This document shows, piece after piece, positions 41,935 through 50,291 of a stretch of DNA of 64,000 bases; position 1 is the first letter of the stretch, and each line of letters opens with the position of its first letter. Source of the DNA: CAILZL01 sp963791615. Its GTDB lineage: Bacteria > Pseudomonadota > Gammaproteobacteria > Steroidobacterales > Steroidobacteraceae. The stretch spans positions 1 to 64,000 of the forward strand of contig CAWBTE010000019.1 in assembly GCA_963791615.1 (NCBI GenBank). Direction: 5' to 3'. The translations under genes and the position numbers were made by a program. The notes beneath the pieces are model-generated. The model was given only the letters and a program-made list of their open reading frames with translations. It was not told where the DNA came from and made no database searches.

Positions 41935-43071
41935 TCAGCTGTTGACGGTCATCACTCGGCCTTCGCGCATGCGCACGCATTGCATGGTGATGCCCAGTTC
42001 TTCCTGATAGCGGGGGATGACCCGCGCTTCAATTTCGGTGACCAGCGATATCGCCAGTCCTTTTGCGCCGGCGCGTCCGGTACGGCCAACGCGGTGCAGG
42101 TAGGCTTTGCTCAGGGTGGGTGCATCGAAATTGAAGATGTGTGTGACGCCCTTGATGTCGAGGCCACGCGCGGCAACGTCGGAGGCGATCAGCACGCGCA
42201 GCTCACCACTGCGGAAACCTTCCATTGCCTGCTTGCGGGCATGTTTGTCGAGCGCTGCGTTGAGGTCGGCGGCGGGAATATGGTGATGCGCAAGTTTCAG
42301 CGCAATTTTTTCTGCAAGATCATTGCGATGCACGAACACGATGGCGCGTTCGGGTTCCAGTGCATGCAGCAGCTTGCGTAACTCATCCGGCTTGTCGCGT
42401 TCTTCGCAGATGAGATAGAGATGTTCAATGTTTTCATTCACTGGTGCGACGCCGGCCTGCAGCATCGTCAGCGTGGGCGCCAGCGTCCTGATGATCGACA
42501 GGCTTTCAGACTCTTGTGTGGCCGAGGCAAACACCAGTTGTCGCGTGTGTGGCGCCGCCTGAATGATTGCACGAACGGCGGTCAGGCTTTCTTCACTCAG
42601 CAGTCGATCTGCTTCGTCAATGACGATGCTGCGCAGCTGCTGCGCCTTGAGCTTGCCCTTGCTGATCAGTTCACCGATGCGGCCCGGTGAGCCCACCACC
42701 AGATGCGGCTTCTTCTTCAGCTTGTCGAGCTGACGGTCCAGTGATGTGCCACCGATCAGCAACAGCGTACGAATGGGCCAGCCGGCATTCTGTGCGAGGT
42801 CGGTGCATTGCCGTTGAATCTGGATGGCCAGCTCATGGGTGGGCGCAACGATAATCGCCTGCGTAGCCGCCAGCGCCGCATCCAGACGACAGAAAATCGG
42901 CAGCAGGTAGGCCAGCGTCTTGCCGGTGCCCGTCTCGGCGTGCAGATAGGCATCCTGACCCGCCAGCAGAATCGGCAGTGCCGCGCTCTGGATCGGCGTG
43001 GGTTCGGTAATCTGTTGCTTGAGCAGGGCGGCGATGAGTGCAGGCGGTATCTGCAATTCAGTAAATGTCAT
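41935..43071 (-). CDS. DEAD-box RNA helicase
   Basis: A 378-residue core-only DEAD-box helicase: Q motif TEPTPIQSAALP, Walker A AETGTGKT, VIDEADRLL (DEAD), FASATQ (SAT), then VLIASDVAARGLDIKGVTHI and HRVGRTGRAG in domain 2. It has essentially no C-terminal extension, unlike RhlE, SrmB or DbpA. It overlaps the upstream transglutaminase gene by 4 bp. The target RNA is unknown. Confidence 0.92.
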   Translation of the reverse strand: MTFTELQIPPALIAALLKQQITEPTPIQSAALPILLAGQDAYLHAETGTGKTLAYLLPIFCRLDAALAATQAIIVAPTHELAIQIQRQCTDLAQNAGWPIRTLLLIGGTSLDRQLDKLKKKPHLVVGSPGRIGELISKGKLKAQQLRSIVIDEADRLLSEESLTAVRAIIQAAPHTRQLVFASATQESESLSIIRTLAPTLTMLQAGVAPVNENIEHLYLICEERDKPDELRKLLHALEPERAIVFVHRNDLAEKIALKLAHHHIPAADLNAALDKHARKQAMEGFRSGELRVLIASDVAARGLDIKGVTHIFNFDAPTLSKAYLHRVGRTGRAGAKGLAISLVTEIEARVIPRYQEELGITMQCVRMREGRVMTVNS

Positions 43072-43934
43072 GGATCAACCTGTAATAGCTCCGTTACCCA
43101 CACACCCACATGCAGGCTGGCGCCGGGAGGCCCGAAGAATGAGCCGGCAACCGGTGATACCGATTCAGGCAGGCGCGCGACCGCAACGGCGATGTGTTTG
43201 CTGCTGGCCATTTCGCCGATGGTTGGATCAAAACCTTTCCAGCCCGCGCCCGGTAAATACACTTCAGCCCAGGCATGCGTGGCGCCAAAGTTCCAGCCGG
43301 AAGTGGGAGCGTGCAGGTAGCCGCTGACAAAGCGCGCTGCAAGACCGAGACAACGTGCCGCCTCCATGAACAGATTGGCAAAGTCACGACACGAACCCGT
43401 GCCACGTTGCAGGGTTTCAGTGGCTGATTGCACGCCGGGCTCTTCGCGCACCTGGTATTCAAAGGTTTCATGGATGCCAACACACAGTCGTTGCAACAGC
43501 GTGTAGGTTTGTATCGCTTCACCGGAATGCCAGAATCTTTCCAGCCAGACGCGCAAGGCACTGCGTTCATCGGGAAACTGTGGCAGCAGGTAGGGTTGCA
43601 GGATGGCGCTGGCCTCGGCTTCATAGCTGAAGGGGTAATTCACCGCATGATCCGCCACCATGAAATCCAGTGGTGATTCGTCATAGTGCTGCACGATGAC
43701 TTCACTGAGGATCGCGAGTTGCGTGGCGCTGCTGTCGAAACTGGCGATGGCTACCGAGTTGTCGTACGCATCGCGCAGCCAGTGCAGGCTGGCGACGGGT
43801 GAAGTTTCCAGCGTGGAAGATTCGATGTGCAGCTCATGACCTTCACGCGGTCGCAGCAGCAGTCGATGCGGCGCCAGTTGTACCGTACCGGTGAAGTTGT
43901 ACCAGGTACGGTGAATGATTTTCAGGCGTCGCAC
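43068..43934 (-). CDS. Transglutaminase-like protein
   Basis: A 288-residue protein. An N-terminal beta-rich bacterial transglutaminase-like domain (HRTWYNFTGTVQLAPHRLLL) is followed by the papain-like core with Cys in GTGSCRDFANLFMEAARCLG, His in ATHAWAEVYLPGAGW and Asp in GFDPTIG. These genes often occur with ATP-grasp/circularly-permuted partners, which are absent here. Its stop overlaps the helicase start by 4 bp, an unexpected pairing. The cellular substrate is unknown. Confidence 0.9.
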   Translation of the reverse strand: MRRLKIIHRTWYNFTGTVQLAPHRLLLRPREGHELHIESSTLETSPVASLHWLRDAYDNSVAIASFDSSATQLAILSEVIVQHYDESPLDFMVADHAVNYPFSYEAEASAILQPYLLPQFPDERSALRVWLERFWHSGEAIQTYTLLQRLCVGIHETFEYQVREEPGVQSATETLQRGTGSCRDFANLFMEAARCLGLAARFVSGYLHAPTSGWNFGATHAWAEVYLPGAGWKGFDPTIGEMASSKHIAVAVARLPESVSPVAGSFFGPPGASLHVGVWVTELLQVDP

Positions 43935-43948
43935 GTTGCCGAAGCGGG

Positions 43949-44068
43949 TCAGGGAAGCTGGAAGGACGCGCGATCAGTCTTCTTGGCTTTTTTCGCGGCG
44001 CGCTTCTCTTCAAGTGACTTGGCAGGTTTTTTCTTCTCCTGCTTTTTCTGGTTCATGCCCTTGCTCAT
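43949..44068 (-). CDS. Small basic Lys-rich protein
   Basis: A 39-residue ORF: MSKGMNQKKQEKKKPAKSLE, then EKRAAKKAKKTDRASFQLP. It starts at the ATG at 44068 and lies 14 bp upstream of the transglutaminase gene on the same strand. About half the residues are Lys, Arg, Glu or Gln, and it is likely helical. Small proteins with the same MNQKKQxKKKPAK beginning are familiar from proteobacterial genomes but have no known role. Confidence 0.65.
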   Translation of the reverse strand: MSKGMNQKKQEKKKPAKSLEEKRAAKKAKKTDRASFQLP

Positions 44069-44115
44069 GTGCAATGCTCCGGTTGGATCAGGTGGGGTCA
44101 GAAGTCTGTGGGGTA

Positions 44116-44304
44116 CTACGGCCGCAGCGCACGTACTCGTCCGCGCAGCTTGAGCACTTCAGCGTGCAACTGGGCATTCAACTCCCGGGCGCGAGAGAGC
44201 TGCCACCACAGGACAGTGGTGATGCAGGCCAGAATCAGCGTGAGAAAGACATACAGCACGAAAGCCCTTGGGTGATGAACAGTACGCCCTGCGGGCTGGC
44301 CCAT
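44116..44304 (-). CDS. Small single-span membrane protein
   Basis: A 62-residue protein. After a basic N-terminus (MGQPAGRTVHHPRAF) comes one membrane segment at about 15-36 (VLYVFLTLILACITTVLWWQ), then a charged helix rich in Arg, Glu and Leu (LSRARELNAQLHAEVLKLRG) that may form a coiled coil. Topology follows the positive-inside rule. No family is recognised. Confidence 0.6.
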   Translation of the reverse strand: MGQPAGRTVHHPRAFVLYVFLTLILACITTVLWWQLSRARELNAQLHAEVLKLRGRVRALRP

Positions 44305-44343
44305 AGCGGCGAAGGAAGCTTCGCGAGTGATTGAAGCTGCCGA

Positions 44344-44583
44344 CTATTTGCGAGCAGGCTTGATGCGCGGACGAGTCTTGCCGGCACTGCGTTCATTCAG
44401 CCGATCAATCATGTCCTGCACAAGATACTGCACTTCTGCCAGACCACCGGGTCGGGCGCCATTGATGAGGTTGGTGCCCTGCGCAATCACATACTGGTGC
44501 CAGATGCCGTCGCTGTCCTGCGGGGTGGCCATGGGCGTGATGGAGGCCAGGCGATACTGGACTTCCTGAGTCAGGGTGGTCAT
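44344..44583 (-). CDS. Conserved hypothetical protein, 79 aa
   Basis: From the ATG at 44583: MTTLTQEVQYRLASITPMAT, then GIWHQYVIAQGTNLINGARP and LAEVQYLVQDMIDRLNERSA, with a basic tail KTRPRIKPARK. It is a soluble, mixed-composition protein with no recognised domain. An ATG six codons upstream is possible. It is the first of a short minus-strand run towards the transglutaminase gene. Confidence 0.55.
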   Translation of the reverse strand: MTTLTQEVQYRLASITPMATPQDSDGIWHQYVIAQGTNLINGARPGGLAEVQYLVQDMIDRLNERSAGKTRPRIKPARK

Positions 44584-44830
44584 TGCTGAAGCATTTATCA
44601 TGCCGACACCATACACCCTGGCGGGTCGGCGCACCTGACTATCGTAGCGGGGGGCGACGACTTCAGGGCATTCACAGGCCTTGGGGCACCCTGCGCGCAG
44701 GTGAGGAAACACCGGGTAATCAGGACGGTCATGCTCCCGGCGACGATGTGATTGGTCGCTACTACACCGGCTTTCCCTATCGACTGTAACGAGGTATATA
44801 GTTCAGGAGATCAATTTTTCGAGGTGTTTC

Positions 44831-45226
44831 ATGAAGAATACGAAAGCGTCGGTACTGGTGGCGCTCGCGCTGCTGGTGTCTCCGGTTTCGCTGTTTGCCC
44901 ACCACGGCACGGCGGGGACTTACGATCAAACCAAGGTGGTCAAAGTGTCGGGGGTCGTGAAGCAGTTTCTTTGGCGGAATCCTCACTGCATCTTGCTCCT
45001 GACCGGCAAGGACGCAGCGGGCAAGGAGGTGACTTACTCCTTCGAGATAGGCAGTCCGGGCTCGCTGGTGGGGCGCGGCTTCTCCCGCGATTCGTTCAAA
45101 GTGGGCGACACCGTGGCCTTCGACATGCACCCTGCATTTGGCAACCCGAATGTGGGCCAGCCTGCTACCCGCACGTTCGTAATCAATGGCAAGGCTGTGA
45201 CAGGGATCGCCGGAGGGGACGAATAA
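44831..45226 (+). CDS. DUF6152-like exported protein
   Basis: A 131-residue protein with a signal peptide (MKNTKASVLVALALLVSPVS, cleaved near FAHH). The mature start HHGTAGTYDQTKVVKVSGVV, then WRNPHCILLLTG and GSPGSLVGRGFSRDSFKVGD, match DUF6152-type periplasmic proteins. A GAGGTG ribosome site precedes the ATG. Its stop overlaps the next ATG by one base (TAATG), so the pair is coupled. Confidence 0.78.
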   Translation: MKNTKASVLVALALLVSPVSLFAHHGTAGTYDQTKVVKVSGVVKQFLWRNPHCILLLTGKDAAGKEVTYSFEIGSPGSLVGRGFSRDSFKVGDTVAFDMHPAFGNPNVGQPATRTFVINGKAVTGIAGGDE

Positions 45227-46008
45227 TGAAAATGTTTAACCAGTTTCTCGGCATGGGCATGGCGTTCGCGCTGGTTCTGTCTATCGCATCGCAGGCGAAG
45301 GCTGCAGCCGACTTGAGCGGTGTGTGGATAGTCTCGGGTGGTGGCGGCGGTGGCAGCAGCACCTTCAGAAACAATCCCGAATCGGAATGGAGCACCGAAA
45401 AGCTGCCGTTCACACCCCAAGGCCGTGCTGCATTCGAAGCCAACCGCCCCGGCAAGGGCCCGCGGCTATTTAATAATCCGCAGGAGCGCACTGATCCGCT
45501 CACTCTGGGCAACCCTCCGGGCCTGTATCGCACCCTGGTTTACAGCCGGCCGATGGAATTCGTGCAGACGCCCGGCAGACTCGTTCAGGTTTTCGAATGG
45601 AGCCGGGTGTGGCGACCCATCTACACCGATGGGCGTCCAGTTCCCAAGGACATGCCGGCAGGGCCTTACTGGTACGGGCACTCGGTGGGGCATTGGGAAG
45701 GTGACACGCTGGTGGTGAACACCATGTCACTGGATTCACGCGCGTGGCTGGACGAATGGGGTACGCCCTTCAGCGACGATGCGCGCATCGAGGAGCGCTG
45801 GCAGCGCGTCGCACCGGACATGTTGCAGTTGAAGATCACGGTCACCGATCCGTCGATGTATTCGAAGCCGTGGACCAGCATGCCGATCAACATGAAGCTG
45901 CAGAAGAAGGGTAGTGAGCTGAAGGAAGTCATTCATGCGCCCATTGATGAGGCTACCTTCGATGCGCTCATAGCCAAGCCTGCCGGTGGCGCTTCATCGG
46001 CAAAGTAG
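45226..46008 (+). CDS. Exported hypothetical protein
   Basis: A 260-residue protein with a signal peptide (FLGMGMAFALVLSIASQAKA). The mature part starts ADLSGVWIVSGGGGGGS and is rich in Trp, Pro and Tyr: PRLFNNPQERTDPLTLGNPP, RPIYTDGRPVPKDMPAGPYW, YGHSVGHWEGDTLVVNTMSL. These blocks recur in a family usually adjacent to DUF6152 genes, as here. No enzymatic motif is recognised. Confidence 0.72.
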   Translation: MKMFNQFLGMGMAFALVLSIASQAKAAADLSGVWIVSGGGGGGSSTFRNNPESEWSTEKLPFTPQGRAAFEANRPGKGPRLFNNPQERTDPLTLGNPPGLYRTLVYSRPMEFVQTPGRLVQVFEWSRVWRPIYTDGRPVPKDMPAGPYWYGHSVGHWEGDTLVVNTMSLDSRAWLDEWGTPFSDDARIEERWQRVAPDMLQLKITVTDPSMYSKPWTSMPINMKLQKKGSELKEVIHAPIDEATFDALIAKPAGGASSAK

Positions 46009-46055
46009 TGTGTGCTTGTCAATCGCGGTATCCATTTATCCTGCGGGAATTAATC

Positions 46056-46394
46056 ATGTCGAACAGAACCTGTCTTGCTATGTTGTTCATTGCCACTGCA
46101 ACCTTGACGCAGCATGCCGCAGCTGCTGCCGCAGACGAAGGACATACAGAGCGTACCGTGCGTTTCAAGGAACTTGATAAAAGTGGTGATAGCAAAATCA
46201 GTCTTGTGGAATTTCAGACACGCCCTTCCCATGCCGACGTAGTGGCCGGCAGAGTGACGCCACCTCCAAGTGACAAAGAGCTGACCGACCGTGCTGTGCG
46301 TTTCAAACAACTGGACCTGGACAAGGATGGATTCCTGAGCTTCCCGGAATTCGAGGCCACCATGACGACGCCCCAGCCGGGCAGCGCGAAGTAG
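46056..46394 (+). CDS. Exported EF-hand protein
   Basis: A 112-residue protein with a signal peptide (MSNRTCLAMLFIATATLTQH, AAAAA). It has two EF-hand-type calcium loops, DKSGDSKISLVEF at about residue 42 and DLDKDGFLSFPEF at about 92, each preceded by a RFKxLD helix. Ca2+-binding positions (D, D/G, S/F, E) are present in both loops. It is a likely periplasmic calcium-binding protein. It precedes a tannase-family esterase, a family that binds calcium. Confidence 0.8.
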   Translation: MSNRTCLAMLFIATATLTQHAAAAAADEGHTERTVRFKELDKSGDSKISLVEFQTRPSHADVVAGRVTPPPSDKELTDRAVRFKQLDLDKDGFLSFPEFEATMTTPQPGSAK

Positions 46395-46513
46395 GGCCGA
46401 TGAATTAGAGGGTGACTCTTCAACAAGATGATTGCTGGAGACAATCATTCTGGCGGCGGCACTACGTGTGGCTAACAGTACGCCACATTTTTATTCTTTA
46501 TCAGGAGTTGCAC

Positions 46514-48052
46514 GTGCTGCCAAAAGCAATCACTTCTACGGGTCTGATATTTGTTGCTCTCAGTCAGTCCGCGCTGGCTGCAACTTCGTGTGAGACTCTG
46601 GCTTCACTGAAGTTGCCCGACACAACCATTACGCTCGCCACTGAGATAGCGTCCGGTGCATTCGTTCCCGCCGATGGCGGTGGTCGGCGCGGTGCTGCTG
46701 CGTTCGCAGCGCTGCCCGCGTTTTGCAGAGTCGCGGGTGTCATCCGGCCGTCTTCGGATTCGAACATAAAATTTGAAGTATGGATGCCGCTTGAGGGATG
46801 GAATGAGCGGTTCCAGGGAGTTGGCAATGGTGGTCTCGCCGGAACAATCAGCTATCCGGCCATGGCTGCCGCGCTGTCTGGCGGATACGCCACCGCCAGC
46901 ACCGATACCGGCCATGCGGCGGAAGCAGACGGCACGGCAAACTGGGCGATGGGCAGCCCCGACCGCATCAAGGATTTCGGTCATCGTGCCGTGCACGAGA
47001 TGACTGTGAAGAGCAAGGCGGTGGTCGCTGCATACTTCGGTTCGCAGCCGCGTTACTCCTACTGGATCGGTTGCTCTGAAGGCGGTCGGCAGGGCATGGG
47101 TGAGGCGCAGCGTTTCCCCGGCGACTACGACGGCATCGTCGCCGGTGCGCCGGTGTTCGGCTGGACCCGTACGCAGACGCGCAATCTCGGCCTGCAGAAA
47201 ATCCAGCGCGAGGACCCGGCGGCGTTCGTCCCCGGCAGCAAGTTGAAAGTGTTGCATCAGGAAGTCATGAATCAGTGCGATACGCGGGACGGAGTCAAGG
47301 ATGGCGTGATCACCCATCCGCCTGCCTGCAACATCGACTGGTCGAAGATGATCTGCAAGGCGGGCGACCAGCCGAATTGCCTCACGGCCTCGCAGGCGAA
47401 GCTGATGCAGGCCGACTACGCCGGCTCAAGCAATCCGCGCACCGGCGAGCGCCTGATGTTCGGCCACGCCGTGGGCTTCGAGATCGAACATGGCGAGCGG
47501 ACCAACTTCGCCGAGACGCCATCGCCCAACCGGCTGGAGGCTTCGGCCTTCTGGCGTTACTTCGTGTTCGACGATCCCAAGTGGGACGGCGCGAAGTTCG
47601 ATTTCGACAAGGACGTGGCGTTCGCCGACCAGAAAGTCGGTGGCGACATGAACAACTTCGATCCGAACCTGCGCGCCTTCAAGGCACGCGGTGGCAAACT
47701 GCTCCACTATCACGGCTGGTGGGATGCACAGCCGACACCGTACAACAGCATCGACTATCACGAGCGCGTGCAGAAAGAGCTCGGCGGCAATGTCAGCGAC
47801 TTCTATCGCCTGTTCATGGTCCCCGGCATGGGGCACTGCGGCGGCGGGCCTGGCACGGATCAGTTCGACAAGATCGCCACGATTCGCGCGTGGGTGGAAG
47901 AAGGCAAGGCGCCGAACATGATTCATGCGGAGCACAAGACCGACGGCAAGGTGGATAGCAGCCGGCCATTGTGTCCGCATCCGCAGGTTGCGAAATACAA
48001 GGGCTCCGGCAGCACGGATGAGGCTGCCAGCTTTACCTGCGCGCTGCCCTAA
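46514..48052 (+). CDS. Tannase/feruloyl esterase family protein
   Basis: About 512 residues, starting at the GTG at 46514 with AGGAG 6 bp upstream. Signal peptide: LPKAITSTGLIFVALSQSAL. The catalytic Ser lies in GCSEGGRQGMGEAQRFPGDY. A calcium-loop-type segment reads CDTRDGVKDGVITHPPAC. The Asp is in HYHGWWDAQPTPYNSIDYH, and the His is in GMGHCGGGPG, with the paired Cys of this family. It hydrolyses ester bonds of gallates, ferulates or related aromatics outside the cytoplasm. The closest biochemical class (tannase, feruloyl or MHET-type) is undecided. Confidence 0.88.
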   Translation: MLPKAITSTGLIFVALSQSALAATSCETLASLKLPDTTITLATEIASGAFVPADGGGRRGAAAFAALPAFCRVAGVIRPSSDSNIKFEVWMPLEGWNERFQGVGNGGLAGTISYPAMAAALSGGYATASTDTGHAAEADGTANWAMGSPDRIKDFGHRAVHEMTVKSKAVVAAYFGSQPRYSYWIGCSEGGRQGMGEAQRFPGDYDGIVAGAPVFGWTRTQTRNLGLQKIQREDPAAFVPGSKLKVLHQEVMNQCDTRDGVKDGVITHPPACNIDWSKMICKAGDQPNCLTASQAKLMQADYAGSSNPRTGERLMFGHAVGFEIEHGERTNFAETPSPNRLEASAFWRYFVFDDPKWDGAKFDFDKDVAFADQKVGGDMNNFDPNLRAFKARGGKLLHYHGWWDAQPTPYNSIDYHERVQKELGGNVSDFYRLFMVPGMGHCGGGPGTDQFDKIATIRAWVEEGKAPNMIHAEHKTDGKVDSSRPLCPHPQVAKYKGSGSTDEAASFTCALP

Positions 48053-48232
48053 CGCAGTGTTGCTGGCCATGCGATCCGGTAAGGCTGATCTTTCCGGACC
48101 ATACAGTTTTAAGTAGTCAGCACGCCTGCGTTCCACACGTGTTGGTGCCGCAGCGTCCATTCCGGGCGATGTTATTCGTAGCTAGCTCGCCATTCCGTGA
48201 TACATCCACCCGTTGTGAGCTGGCTTGGCGCC

Positions 48233-49054
48233 CTACTGCGTCGTGGATGTGATGGCACCACTCGGCGCAATCGGCTCAAGCCCCCATCGACTCATCACCG
48301 CTGCGGCCGCCGGTGTCTGCAGGTGCCGGATGAACGCCCTTGCGGCTTCCGGCTCGCGCGTCGTGACGGGCATCGCGGCAGACATGATAGTGATCAGCTG
48401 GAACTCGCGTGGCAGCGGACCGAGCAGTTCGATGCCCGGCGTCAGCAACAGCTCGCAGTTCTGCTGAAAGGCCAGGTCCGCCTCACCCGTGATCAGCATC
48501 GTGGGCCCCGCAGCAGCGCCACCCGGTGGACGCCGCGTGCGGGCCTGCAATTCATTGCCAATGCCAAGCTGCTCGGCAACGCGGACGAGGTGGTTGGCGC
48601 TCGGCGAGCCGGAGGCAGGGTTCGGATAAGTGATTCCCCGGGCAGCCAGTAGCGTGCGCTTGAGGGCATCGGCCGTGGCGACATCGGGCCTGGGAGCACC
48701 TTGCTTGACTGCGAAGCCCACCGGCGACCGGGCCAGATCAACCACGGAATCCGGCCGCACCTTGCCGGCCGCGAGCAATGCGTCGATGGCCGCACGCGTG
48801 CCGAAGTACACATCGGCGATCTCGCCGTTGCTCACCCGCCCGGCCATGGCCGTCGTGCCGCCGAATTCGGCACTCGCTGTGTGGCCGCTGGTCCGGTTGA
48901 AGGCGGGAAGTTGTTCGTCGAATACGCGCTGGAAAGCAATCGTCGACAATACCTTGACCTCGGCCGCCTCGGCGAGCATGGATGACGCACCGAGCACGAT
49001 AGCGAGCACAGCGGCCAGATGAGTAGCAAGACGAGTGGCAATCGGCTGATTCAT
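48233..49054 (-). CDS. ModA-like periplasmic binding protein
   Basis: A 273-residue extracellular solute-binding protein with a signal peptide (THLAAVLAIVLGASSMLAEA). The type II fold shows VKVLSTIAFQRVFDEQLPAF, GEIADVYFGTRAAIDALLAA and GITYPNPASGSPSANHLVRV. The pattern resembles molybdate-binding ModA proteins, but no permease or ATPase gene follows. It may therefore be an orphan binding or sensor protein. It is transcribed towards the tannase gene. Confidence 0.78.
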   Translation of the reverse strand: MNQPIATRLATHLAAVLAIVLGASSMLAEAAEVKVLSTIAFQRVFDEQLPAFNRTSGHTASAEFGGTTAMAGRVSNGEIADVYFGTRAAIDALLAAGKVRPDSVVDLARSPVGFAVKQGAPRPDVATADALKRTLLAARGITYPNPASGSPSANHLVRVAEQLGIGNELQARTRRPPGGAAAGPTMLITGEADLAFQQNCELLLTPGIELLGPLPREFQLITIMSAAMPVTTREPEAARAFIRHLQTPAAAAVMSRWGLEPIAPSGAITSTTQ

Positions 49055-49098
49055 CGCGGATCTCCCCACGAATGGCGTTGTGGCGGCCAACGTATACG

Positions 49099-49398
49099 AT
49101 GGCCCCACGGGAAGTCCAGCTGCGGCTGTGCAGTGCGTTTGAATTGTATCGCCAGCTGGTACCACAAGGCGTCCTCTCGCTGGAGCACGCGGTACTGCTG
49201 ACCAACTCACTGATGCGTGACAGCGAGCTGGTGCTGACACATTGCGGAGGCTGTGGATGTGCCGTCATGACCGATCGCTATGGGGCGATTCGTCGCACCT
49301 GCAAGCACTGTCATGATCCGCCGGTGGATCGTGACAGTGTGACGGAAGCCGAGATGGCGTCGCTGTTGGAACCCGTCATGCAGCAGCGGTTGTTCTGA
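49099..49398 (+). CDS. FlhC-like zinc-binding protein
   Basis: About 99 residues starting MAPREVQLRLCSAFELYRQL. The second half has LSLEHAVLLTNSLMRDSELV and then a four-Cys site (THCGGCGCAVM and RTCKHCHDPP). It resembles the C-terminal zinc domain of the flagellar activator FlhC (CxxCGG...CxxCxPP). The FlhC N-terminal domain is absent, no flhD is nearby, and no flagellar gene is in the window. The link to FlhC is a motif-based inference. Confidence 0.55.
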   Translation: MAPREVQLRLCSAFELYRQLVPQGVLSLEHAVLLTNSLMRDSELVLTHCGGCGCAVMTDRYGAIRRTCKHCHDPPVDRDSVTEAEMASLLEPVMQQRLF

Positions 49399-49442
49399 TC
49401 GATTGATGTGACAGTTGCTTATGGGGAACCGTATTTCAGTCA

Positions 49443-49769
49443 TCATGCTGCTGCCTTGGCTTTCAGGGGGCGAACTTGTCGGGTGATGTCCTTGGCTTTG
49501 GCGATTTCGGCGACACGCAGATCGTGACTAGTCTGCAGGTTGAGCCATGAACGGGCATCGCCGCCAAAATACCGCGCCAGTCGCAGGGCGGTGTCCGGAG
49601 TCACCCCACGTCGCTCACGCACGATGTCGTTCAGCCGGGTGGTTGGTATTCCCAGATTCTTGGCCAGCGCGTTGACACTCACTTCAAGTGGAACAATGTA
49701 ATCTTCGCGCAGGACTTCACCGGGATGAACCGGCCGCATGCCATTCTTGATCGTCATGGTGGTACTCAT
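49443..49769 (-). CDS. higA: HigA-type antitoxin
   Basis: A 108-residue VapI/HigA protein: MRPVHPGEVLREDYIVPLEV, HTH NALAKNLGIPTTRLNDIVRE, RRGVTPDTALRLARYFGGDA, then SWLNLQTSHDLRVAE. It lies 6 bp downstream of higB, the usual toxin-first order. It represses the operon and neutralises HigB. The pair is intact, unlike that at 6.8-7.4 kb. Confidence 0.93.
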   Translation of the reverse strand: MSTTMTIKNGMRPVHPGEVLREDYIVPLEVSVNALAKNLGIPTTRLNDIVRERRGVTPDTALRLARYFGGDARSWLNLQTSHDLRVAEIAKAKDITRQVRPLKAKAAA

Positions 49770-49775
49770 GGTGTG

Positions 49776-50054
49776 CTAGTGGTAGTCAACAATCTCCACG
49801 GACTCAATGCCGGTGGTGGTCCAGCGAAAGCACAATCGCCATTGGTCATTGATCCGGATGCTGTAAGAGCCGGCACGATTACCTTTGAGTTCTTCCAGTC
49901 GGTTACCTGGCGGTGACTTCAGGAACTCCAGGGTCTCGGCGGCATCCAGTTGCGCCAGCTTGCGGGTCGCGACCTTGGCTATCGCGGCAAAGCGCCTGGA
50001 TTTGCCAGTCTCGAATAGAGACCGGGTGTCCGCGCAGCGAAAACTCTTGATCAT
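49776..50054 (-). CDS. higB: HigB-type toxin
   Basis: A 92-residue RelE-fold mRNA interferase: MIKSFRCADTRSLFETGKSR, PPGNRLEELKGNRAGSYSIR, INDQWRLCFRW and the terminal VEIVDYH. Basic residues of the active surface are kept. It cleaves translated mRNA on the ribosome when free of HigA. Confidence 0.93.
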   Translation of the reverse strand: MIKSFRCADTRSLFETGKSRRFAAIAKVATRKLAQLDAAETLEFLKSPPGNRLEELKGNRAGSYSIRINDQWRLCFRWTTTGIESVEIVDYH

Positions 50055-50134
50055 GGTGGCAGCTTAGCCAATTTGTTGCTTAACGACAAGCGTTAAATAG
50101 GTTGATGGGAGGTTAGTTCGGAGTGCGCCATCCC

Positions 50135-50266
50135 TTACCTTGAGAACAGGCGGATCAACAGGTAGTACCCCATCAGGCAGAGCACACTGCCGATAGAGAT
50201 CCCCATCATGAGCCAGAACGGATAATTGGGCAGTGCACGACGTAGTGTGAGTGATTCGTGATTCAC
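50135..50266 (-). CDS. 43-aa membrane microprotein
   Basis: A GTG-started 43-codon ORF: NHESLTLRRALPNYPFWLMM, then GISIGSVLCLMGYYLLIRLF and SR. It is one hydrophobic span with basic residues at both ends. The C-terminal 25 codons are duplicated at 50953-51036, on the other side of the parDE pair, with a mix of synonymous and conservative changes. This suggests a real, translated gene. Its function is unknown. Confidence 0.6.
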   Translation of the reverse strand: MNHESLTLRRALPNYPFWLMMGISIGSVLCLMGYYLLIRLFSR

Positions 50267-50291
50267 TTACTGCAACGTGTCAAAGTGTGGA

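Noticed and set aside
44752..46008. 418-codon frame spanning the DUF6152-like gene and the following exported protein
   Set aside because: Its N-terminal third is out of frame with a clear DUF6152 gene. The real second gene starts at 45226 with its own signal peptide.
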